Positions 55,405-64,000 of a stretch of 64,000 nt of DNA are shown in pieces. The position numbers and the translations under genes are program-made. The notes below the pieces were generated by a model, which saw only the letters and a list, made by a program, of their open reading frames with translations, was not told where the DNA came from and made no database searches. Within the stretch, counting starts at the first letter, position 1, and each line of letters begins with the position of its first letter. This DNA comes from Brachycybe producta (Eukaryota; Arthropoda; Diplopoda; Playtdesmida; Andrognathidae): contig JAUPFP010000002.1 in assembly GCA_036925085.1 (NCBI GenBank), positions 784,501-848,500 of the forward strand, in the 5' to 3' direction.

Positions 55405-56700
55405 CCCTATACATACATTTCACCTAAAATACAGTTCACCCAAAGTACATTTCACCCAAAATGCATTTCACCCAAAATACATTTCACCCAAAATACATTT
55501 CACCCAAAATATATTTCATCCAAAATACATTTCACCCAAAATACATTTCACCCAAAATACATTTCATCCAAAATACATTTCACCCAAAATACATTTCACC
55601 TAAAATACATTTCACCTAAAATACATTTCACCTAAAATACATTTCAGCTAAATTATTTTTATCTAAAGAACAAATGCACACACAACTCCGGTCTCTCAGT
55701 ACATTGTTGTCTATTGATCACATTTAGGAGTGATGCACTCATGCGTTATTTAGACGTGCTATGATGCAGTCGCACTGCACAGCCAAATAACGCATGAGTG
55801 CATGGGGCCAAAGGCAGCAAAACTTGTTACTGTGTTTGCACTTCTCCGATTCAGTTCTAAACTTCTGAAATTCAATTTCTATAATTTTATTTCATTAGGT
55901 TTGACAAGCATATAAATGATATAATACTGTTGTTTATTAAATGCGTGCATTATAATTGGACACAATTGGTGCATTTTATTTGAAAAGTAAATAAAATTTC
56001 AATCAGAAAAAAAATTCTTGAAAAATGTTCATTTTTTAAAAAATCATGATTTTAACAACCCTGTAAACAATTAAGGTCAAAATAAATGTGAATAATATAA
56101 ACTTTCAATTAGTTGATTTTGTTTTCAACAAGTGTATTTTTATGTACAGTGCAAACTGGTTAAGACACAACGAAGAAACCCAAATATTTTTTTGTTGTTT
56201 TTGAACAATTGTTTTTTTTTCCCAGTTTAAATTTTATTTTGTACTCACTTTTACCAAATTAAAACAGGGCTCAATTTGCACTAAAACAATTTTAGGTTAT
56301 TTGTTCAGGTGAAATGGCTTGGGAAACGAATGTTTAGATGAAAATTCATTTAGGTGAAGTGTATTTAGGTGTATGAGGTGTGTTTAGATCAACTGGTTTA
56401 GAAGAAAAATCTTTAAATGAAAATTACTTCAGGCAAAATATATTTTATGTGAATTTGTTTATCTGAACTGGTTTAGTTTTCGGAAAATGTTTACGTGAAA
56501 AATGCATGGGGTGAAATACACTTTTTGTGAACAAATTGAGTTATGAGAAAATGTATTATAAGAACTTCCTTTAGGTGAAAAGGTTTAGGTGTAATGTTAT
56601 TTAGGTGAAAAAACATTTGGAGTATTTGGTTTATGTGTAATTGTTTATGTGAACTGTCTTTTAGGTGAACAAATATAGGTGAATTGTTCTAGAAACATGA
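55405..56700. repeat. Minisatellite-bearing repeat N, two inverted arms and core
   Basis: The left arm (55405-55660) has about 15 units of ACATTTCACCCAAAAT (16 bp). The right arm (56285-56700) has diverged units like TTTAGGTGAAATGTATT in the opposite orientation. The core between them has an inverted pair, GATGCACTCATGCGTTATTT (55732-55751) and AAATAACGCATGAGTGCATG (55785-55804). The layout and unit wording parallel repeat M. Confidence 0.8.
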
Positions 56701-56890
56701 TAAAGAAGACTATGATTACGATAGAGGACCTAAAATGGCGTTCAGCTCCCACATGATTACAATAAACAATTAAAATGTATCACCTCATTGTCATTACACT
56801 CTTAATAGAGTGCCCTGTGTTTGCCACTTTTTTTCCAGAGTTTCTCCTTATTGGTTCAGCACATTATTTAGGTTAACTCTACCAGCCAGG

Positions 56891-57093
56891 AAGGGCCGGC
56901 TCTAGAGTATGCGAGGCCCTAGGAAGCAAGCGATGAGTAGGGCCAAGAAAAAATGTTTATTCTGCAGCGTGGGGCTCCTGAAAGCGCGGGACCTGAGCGG
57001 AGGCGGGAAAAAATTTAGTCAGCAGTGCGGGGCTCTTGAAAGCACGGGGCCCAAGGCGGTTGCCTTGCTGGCCTTGTCCTAATACCGGCCCTG
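56891..57093. mobile_element. Possible hAT-like MITE
   Basis: Left AAGGGCCGGCTCTAG, right TAATACCGGCCCTG; inverted ends sharing GGGCCGG. The GC-rich interior holds two diverged direct copies around GTGGGGCTCCTGAAAGCGCG / GTGCGGGGCTCTTGAAAGCA. No clear 8-bp duplication. Confidence 0.5.
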
Positions 57094-58690
57094 CAGATAG
57101 GTTTTGTTGTCACAAACCTTAGACCATTACACTCCGGAGAAATGGCACAAGCATAACTATAGACATAGGCTATAGCAGAAAATGAAAATCTTTTAATGTA
57201 AATACTCATGATTAACATTCATTTTTGGTTTCCTTGAAATGATTTTCAATTGAACAAACGTAGTCAATCTAACCAATATCTTCAATAAGCAGTCCATGTT
57301 TATGTTGTCATATCATATACACTTACATTGTTTTACAAGTAAATATATTGCTCAAATATGTAATAAATATAAATACATCAGTTGCGTTTGCCCAAAACAA
57401 CATGCCACTGAAGTACCCGTAGTCCTTTTAAAATTAAATTAAGACCATTTTCGACCACCAACCTCGTTATGAATTTTTAAACATAAACGCTCGAAAGATA
57501 CATGTACGTAACATTTGTGTATTTTCTATATTATGCTGGGTCATTCCAGGCAAGGCATAAGTCTGTGGTCTGGAACTATTGAAACTAGAAATCCATAAGC
57601 GGTTGCAAAGTAAATCCATAGACATTTCCTGAAGAAGAAAAAAAATGGGTTTACTTTAGATTGAAATGTCATAATTAAGATTGGCAGCTTTTTTTCCAGC
57701 ACCACTTTCACTATTAGATCAGAGAATATATAAATACCACACACAACATAAGAGTATAAGCCATGAACTTCGTAATAGTTTTAGCAACCGCCTGCCTTCA
57801 CATCTGAAGAGCTAGTATAAAGTATCGACTGGTTTATTGGCATTTGCAGATTCCAAACCTGTGTTTAAGCTTACAATAAACGTGTGTGTGTAAAATAAAT
57901 ACTGGTTGTATGGCTTAATGGTGAACATGGAATCTATTGTTGGAATTTTTACTTCATATATAGTTTACAGATAAATTAACTAAAATGCTTGGTTGTAAGA
58001 AAACAAAAAAGCATGTTTTCTAGCCATAAAGAACAGGTAGCAATCAGACTCTAGGGAATTTGTAGCCATTTACTAATACGTTCCCCATGATGTAAAGATG
58101 GCTCACAGAAATGTGCTGAAGTATCAACAAAAATAATAATCAGTACAATCATAAAAGAAAACTATTATAAATATTTATTCTGATAAGCCAATATACAGAG
58201 TATGATATATATTGGCATTGCACAGAGTACGGGTACACCAAAAAAAAAGGTATACACATTTTGCTTTGTTAATAAACTGCCATGTTTATTTTTTTTTTAA
58301 ATTTTAATTTATAATTTTATAATTAAAGTAAATGTTACGATACAGATTAGATAAAACAGTGTTGCATGTTTTAGTATATATCTTCTAATATCTAATAACA
58401 TAATTTGCTAAGGGCTGACTCTATCCCTCCCTCACTCCCTTCCATTCTTTATGCGCGAATGTTCTCAGAAACTACACACTCTAGAATCGTGAAAATTAAC
58501 CAGTATACACATCTTTATATGGGCTTCTTCGTAGGCTACATTAGAATTTTCAATTTTGTTTCGGTTACCTCATTTTTGTGAAAAATCATCAAATTTCACC
58601 AAAACCCCATAACATATAAAGTTGGCAGTCAGGAAAGCTTGCTTTATTGCATCATGTTTTTTTTAAAGAATAAATTAACCCACGTGGGTT
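57094..58690. other. No recognised gene
   Basis: AT-rich with short frames of no recognised domain. Confidence 0.4.
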
Positions 58691-58714
58691 ATGGTAAAGG
58701 TCACCTTTGATCTC

Positions 58715-58800
58715 ACAATTTATATTGGTAGCAACATTGGTCATGTTTTTGGCAGAGAAGTGAGAGGTTCTTGGTTCAAGTCCTTTCTGGAGTTGTTTAT
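58715..58800 (+). repeat. Degenerate tRNA-derived SINE head
   Basis: GGTTCAAGTCC at 58773-58783 is a good RNA polymerase III B box; GGTAGCAACATTGGTCATG about 45 bases upstream resembles an A box. The spacing fits a tRNA-like promoter. No tRNA fold was established. Confidence 0.55.
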
Positions 58801-58864
58801 TCATTTTTTCAACGAAAGGCAGCCTTATACCAGGATCAAGCAAAGTATTTACTCGAAATGTATA

Positions 58865-59449
58865 TCCCTAAAGGTGCAGTCACACTAGGCTGGTTTACAA
58901 GCCGTTTATCAGCAACAGCAAGCAGCAGCAGCTTTGGGTTCACACTTGTCCAGTCACTGCTGGTATTAGCAGTGCAAGTCATGATAGTAGAGCTGAAAAG
59001 TGCCATTTTATCTGCTTCCGGCAGAATTTCTGTAAATTGCTTAAAAATATTGTTTAGAGTGTATAGAAAAAAATGTTTTCAGTTAGAAAACTTCAGGACA
59101 GTTGTAGGCTATACTTTATTAATTTTAATGTTACTGTTGTGTTCAGCATGTTATTTTGTGACTTTTTGTAATTATAATAAAAGTGATAAGTTTATTAGTG
59201 CGTCTATAATTATGAAACGGTCATTGTGCAGTTTTTTTTATAAATTTTACCTTTTTTAAAAAAAAAATTCTGCCTAGCAGAAAATTTATAACATAAGATG
59301 CTCTCTTTATGTTGAAATTTTCAGGCGATTCAATAAAGTGTAACTTGAGCTATAATAAATTTCTAGGGTGATATATATATGAAATGCACTGTATAAGGCT
59401 ATCACTATCACAGTAATCACACCCGTCGAAAGACGGGCTTTCTTTCTAG
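58865..59449 (+). mobile_element. Second Helitron-like family, 3' end at 59449
   Basis: The hairpin CCCGTCGAAAGACGGG at 59422-59437, then CTTTCTTTCTAG and a T: the same Helitron 3' layout with a different sequence from the main family. The left limit is uncertain; AAAGGTGCAGTCACACTAGG at 58871 may belong to another element. Confidence 0.55.
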
Positions 59450-59499
59450 TATATTATAAGCCCCGTCTATCTTCTTTCCCATCTTTCTTTCCGTGTATC

Positions 59500-60083
59500 C
59501 CTGTGTAACGCTGTGCAAACAATGACAAAAAAAATGCAGTAAGCACATCGGAATTTATATAAATTTAAATGAAGCGCTTTTTTTCTCAAGGTCAACATTA
59601 TGTTGCGCTCTCACCATCCAAGAACCCCATGATATTAGACTGGCGAGGGGAAAAGGTTGGAAAAGGGAGGGGGAGAGAGAGAAACGTGGAGGGGAAAAAA
59701 GGGGGGGGGGGGAAACTGAAATTGAAATGAAAGGAGTAAAAAAAGAGCAAACAACGCGCATACGCACACCAGAGAAAATGAAAAGCTCATTTTCTCTTTC
59801 AAATATAAAAAGGGGAGGGGATAATAGAAAAATTAAACTAGAATTTATCACGGGCAATTGTGCCCAGCATTAGGATTTCTTTTCCTCCGCCCTTTTATGA
59901 ACGTCATCAATTTCTAATTGCTTTGTTCCTTGGTTTGATGTCACATGCTCAGCCCTTTTCAATTTCTAATTGGTTTGTCACTTGGTCTGACGTCATAAAA
60001 GGGCGGAGGAAAAGAAATTCTAATGCTGGGCACAATTGGCTGTGAATTTGGCCCCCGTCATTTATGAAGGGTTACCCCACTAG
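59500..60083 (+). mobile_element. Helitron-like element, copy 8
   Basis: ATCGGAATTTATATAAATTT, the purine-rich body, the inverted pair GGGCAATTGTGCCCAGC (59854) / GCTGGGCACAATTGG (60024), the hairpin, and TTACCCCACTAG ending at 60083 followed by T. The left end is replaced by unrelated text. Confidence 0.75.
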
Positions 60084-60085
60084 TT

Positions 60086-60941
60086 AACTAATAAACCTTG
60101 CATAATGTTTTGACAACGATTTTATATTTTATAAAAGTCCATATGAAAAAGTTTCTAAAGCCATCAAAACATGAACTCAATATACCATATTGAAAGTGTT
60201 TCATATATTGCAATTGGCAACTAAACTGAAATGTTTTTAATCTTAAAAAAAAGAAAAACAGCAAATTGGAAATTTTTGCAATTCAGTGATGTACCATAAT
60301 AATAACCAAGTCATATCTAAAACACACAAACCAATTTGTAATATAAGAATTATCCAACAAGTAAGGTAAAAAAACGTACCAACTTTTGCGAAAGATGGTC
60401 TATAAATATTTTGTGGGAACAGCCTTAAACTTTAATAATAATTCATTCATCTCATTTGCTACAGCAGTTTTCCTGTCAAACGATGCTAGTTTCATGTTTT
60501 CTCTTTCCCCATCAGCTGTCAAACCATAAACCATTTATAAAATAATCAATATCTTAGAAATGCTTAGATACATAAAAGTTTGATGAGCAACTGTACGACG
60601 TATACATTCGTTTGAGGGTGGATGCATCAAACCATTTCTGTCAAAAATTACACGTGAAATATGTCAGGCATTTGCTAAAATAGCAAAGCTAACAGAAACT
60701 GCTAGAAGAAAAAAAACTTTTAACTTCCTGTGTTTTGGAATCTTATGAATCACTGAGAGAATCATCACTGAGAAACATGTACAACAAACAGTGATAATCA
60801 AGAAATTTTTTAATTCTGATTATTGAATTCAAAAAGAAATCTCTACCTTAATCCTAGACTTTGTGCAACATTCTAAGCCTACTTTTATACTAAAACAAAT
60901 AAAAAGATAAATTTTCTAGTGTTCCCATCTGGTACAAATTA
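60086..60941. other. No recognised gene
   Basis: AT-rich, no domain or repeat end recognised. Confidence 0.4.
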
Positions 60942-61194
60942 TTAAAGAGACTACACATCACCAAAATCACAATCACATCTCCGCAAAGAGCGCTAGCATC
61001 TTTTTTCTATTGAGCCCATAGAACCAATGTTAACGGAAAAATGTTAATTTTTAAAATACACAGTCGCGGCAATATGTTTATTTTTCATATTTAAAGTTGT
61101 CCAATGTTAAGTTCTCAAAGTGCAATGTGCACCTTAAATATATGCTGATCGAGTGATAGAATGACGAAAATTGGTAAATGCGGTTATATTATAT

Positions 61195-62385
<1,191 letters not shown>

Positions 62386-62463
62386 TTTTTAAAAACTATT
62401 TCAAAATCGCGTATTTCTAACTCTTATGTTAAATTCCATTGAGTAACGCCCAAATAAGAAAAA

Positions 62464-62607
62464 AACATCCATTAAGATGCTCATAAAAATAAATAAAAAT
62501 AATTTTAAAAAGAACACTATTAAAGCACATTGGCCCACGTGCTGATTTTGTTTGGGTTTTTCAAATTTATTTTTACGTATTTTACGAGCATTTTAATGGA
62601 TGTTTAA
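62464..62607. repeat. Foldback repeat
   Basis: AAACATCCATTAAGATGCTC at the left pairs with GAGCATTTTAATGGATGTTT at the right, with further A/T-rich pairing inward. Confidence 0.75.
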
Positions 62608-62612
62608 CAGAT

Positions 62613-62702
62613 GTTCCTTAGATGCAAATGGTTTTAGGGCAAATGTACCTTTTATGGCAAATGGTTTTAGGGCAAGTGTCTTTAGAGCAAATGTCTATAC
62701 CC
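62613..62702 (+). repeat. Repeat M fragment
   Basis: Five units like GCAAATGGTTTTAGGGCAAATG ending GCAAATGTCTATACC, the same terminus as the right end at 34340. Confidence 0.75.
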
Positions 62703-62705
62703 CGG

Positions 62706-63440
62706 GTGCTACATATATTTCATAGAAATAAAAGTTGTATGCGTAAATCATATTCAAAGCAAGAAGAACGGGGTGGCAAGGGTACCTTCATATTTTGCCC
62801 CAGGCAACGCCAAGGTTTTTATCTGCTAGTAATTTATAAATCTACTTAAGTATACTGTATTTAAAAGATACCTGTAAACAATTTTTATTTCATTTTTTGT
62901 AAGTAAACTGAAAAGTCTAAAAGGCCTATAATTGTTATTATTCTTTTATTATTCTTTGTTATTATTCTTATTCGTCAACACTTTATTTTTTTCAATTTTT
63001 CGGCTGTTTTTTTTGGGGAGGGGGAGGGGGGGGGTTTAGATCTTTTTGGTTTTACTATTTTTTTCTATTTTTCGATTTTTGAATATATCATCGAGTGCCA
63101 AATTTTTTTAAAAATATCGATATATCAAACATTTTGTCAGCCCTCACACAGAAACAAGGAAAATACATACACATTTATTATCCTTGTTCTGTCCGAGGGC
63201 TATCTCTATTCTATGGCCCTAGTTAGAGAGCAAGGCTTACACAAGCGACACATAGTAAGATTTGAAAATTACTAGAAAATGTATTCAGACAATATTCAAA
63301 ATAAGTAGTTCAATTGTGCTGTATTGTAAGGGCTCATTTGAAAATACACATCATCAGGAGAAACATCAGGATACACATCAACTAGGAGAGAGAAAAAACT
63401 CAAGAAAAACTATTTGCCAGCTACAAAAATGCCCACAACC
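62706..63440. other. No recognised gene
   Basis: AT-rich, with a G-rich run at 63015-63036. No domain or repeat end recognised. Confidence 0.35.
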
Positions 63441-63650
63441 TAGTGCTGGGGAGGTGGAATCGGAGTGGGTGGAGTCGCTCATTTTTGGTAGGAGTCGGTA
63501 TAAAGTAAACGACTCCAAAAGCCAACGTTTAATCGACGTTGCGAATTAAAAGTATTAATTAAAAATGAGAATCTAAATTGTCCAAGTTTTCCTTATACAT
63601 ACCAAGCCAGTGACATACTTTTAAACACTTTAAACACTAATTAGTACTTA

Positions 63651-63736
63651 CCAGAACCAGCAGGGATTCGATCTCGTGTTCTTTATGCCCACACCAATGT
63701 CCACATCCAGTCACTTACCCACTAGGCCATGGTGAC
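63651..63736 (-). repeat. tRNA-derived SINE head
   Basis: The minus strand reads TGGCCTAGTGGGTAAGTG (A box) and, about 35 bases later, GAGATCGAATCCCTG (B box), a clear tRNA-type promoter pair. The acceptor stem does not close, so it is read as a SINE rather than a tRNA gene. Confidence 0.75.
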
Positions 63737-63833
63737 ATCTTGTTCGGAGTTTCATAATAAGGCTTTATTAGGCTTGGAAACTATAGAGACTAATCTAAAC
63801 TATAAAGAGACTAATCTTAAGTTGCATATACAT

Positions 63834-63964
63834 AAATGAAGTATGCTTATAATTACACTGTGAACGGAAAAAAAAAACGAACTTCTATAATAGATAGAAA
63901 AATGAACACTAATATTAAAAAAATGTTTTTTTTTTCCATTCACAGTGTATATGACACTTCATTT
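63834..63964. repeat. Foldback repeat
   Basis: AAATGAAGTATGCTTATAAT and ACACTGTGAACGGAAAAAAA pair with the inverted right arm (TTCCATTCACAGTGTATATG, ACTTCATTT). Arms are about 45 bp with a few mismatches. A small MITE-like unit. Confidence 0.75.
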
Positions 63965-64000
63965 ACATATTACAACTATATATTTTAAGACATATCAAAA

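Noticed and set aside
63442-63540. hAT-like left end TAGTGCTGGGG with GACTC words
   Set aside because: No matching right end or 8-bp duplication was found, so it is not annotated.
63651-63736. A functional tRNA gene
   Set aside because: A and B boxes are good but the acceptor stem does not pair and no 3' terminator run follows at the right place.

Overview
The window is an AT-rich stretch of an animal nuclear genome, most likely an invertebrate. No bacterial or host gene, rRNA or complete tRNA gene was recognised. The evidence for a metazoan is the mix of repeats: Ty3/Gypsy LTR elements, LINE remnants, tRNA-derived SINEs, hAT and other terminal-inverted-repeat (TIR) elements, Helitron-like elements with a 3' hairpin and CTAG end, and long minisatellites. 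The species cannot be named from the sequence.

Layout. 1-7.8 kb holds dispersed repeats: solo or partial LTRs, two Helitron-like copies, a 193-bp tandem repeat and a long-TIR element. 7.8-8.7 kb holds a minisatellite-bearing repeat and a LINE endonuclease remnant. 8.7-16.1 kb is an old, scrambled Ty3/Gypsy fossil: its pol lies on + and its gag and third-ORF regions on -. A hAT element that carries two further nested hAT-like elements interrupts it. 17.85-30.46 kb is a GC-rich Ty3/Gypsy element on the minus strand that looks whole: 800/797-bp near-identical LTRs, 4-bp target duplication CTAC, gag, a very long pol, and an unusual third ORF in the position normally held by env. It sits inside a small DNA element (17722-30975, 9-bp target duplication) that itself sits inside another repeat. 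An uninterrupted copy of that last repeat lies at 44.64-44.94 kb.

31-45 kb holds long-TIR and foldback elements, a tandem pair of LTRs sharing the target TAAT, a LINE reverse-transcriptase remnant, several Helitron-like copies and another solo LTR. 45.3-54.4 kb is a huge 17-bp minisatellite (unit like TTTAGGGCAAATGTCCC) with blocks of homogenised variants and a 2.89-kb higher-order duplication; a perfect 35-bp-arm hairpin sits at its left edge. 54.4-64 kb holds a second, related minisatellite family, more Helitron-like copies, SINE remnants, and an interrupted copy of the repeat that opens the window.

The most novel items are the third ORF of the young Gypsy (also traceable in the fossil, so an old part of this lineage), the array of seven spaced palindromes in its leader, the 132-bp in-frame repeats in its pol tail, and a family of repeats built from minisatellite arms in inverted orientation around a core.
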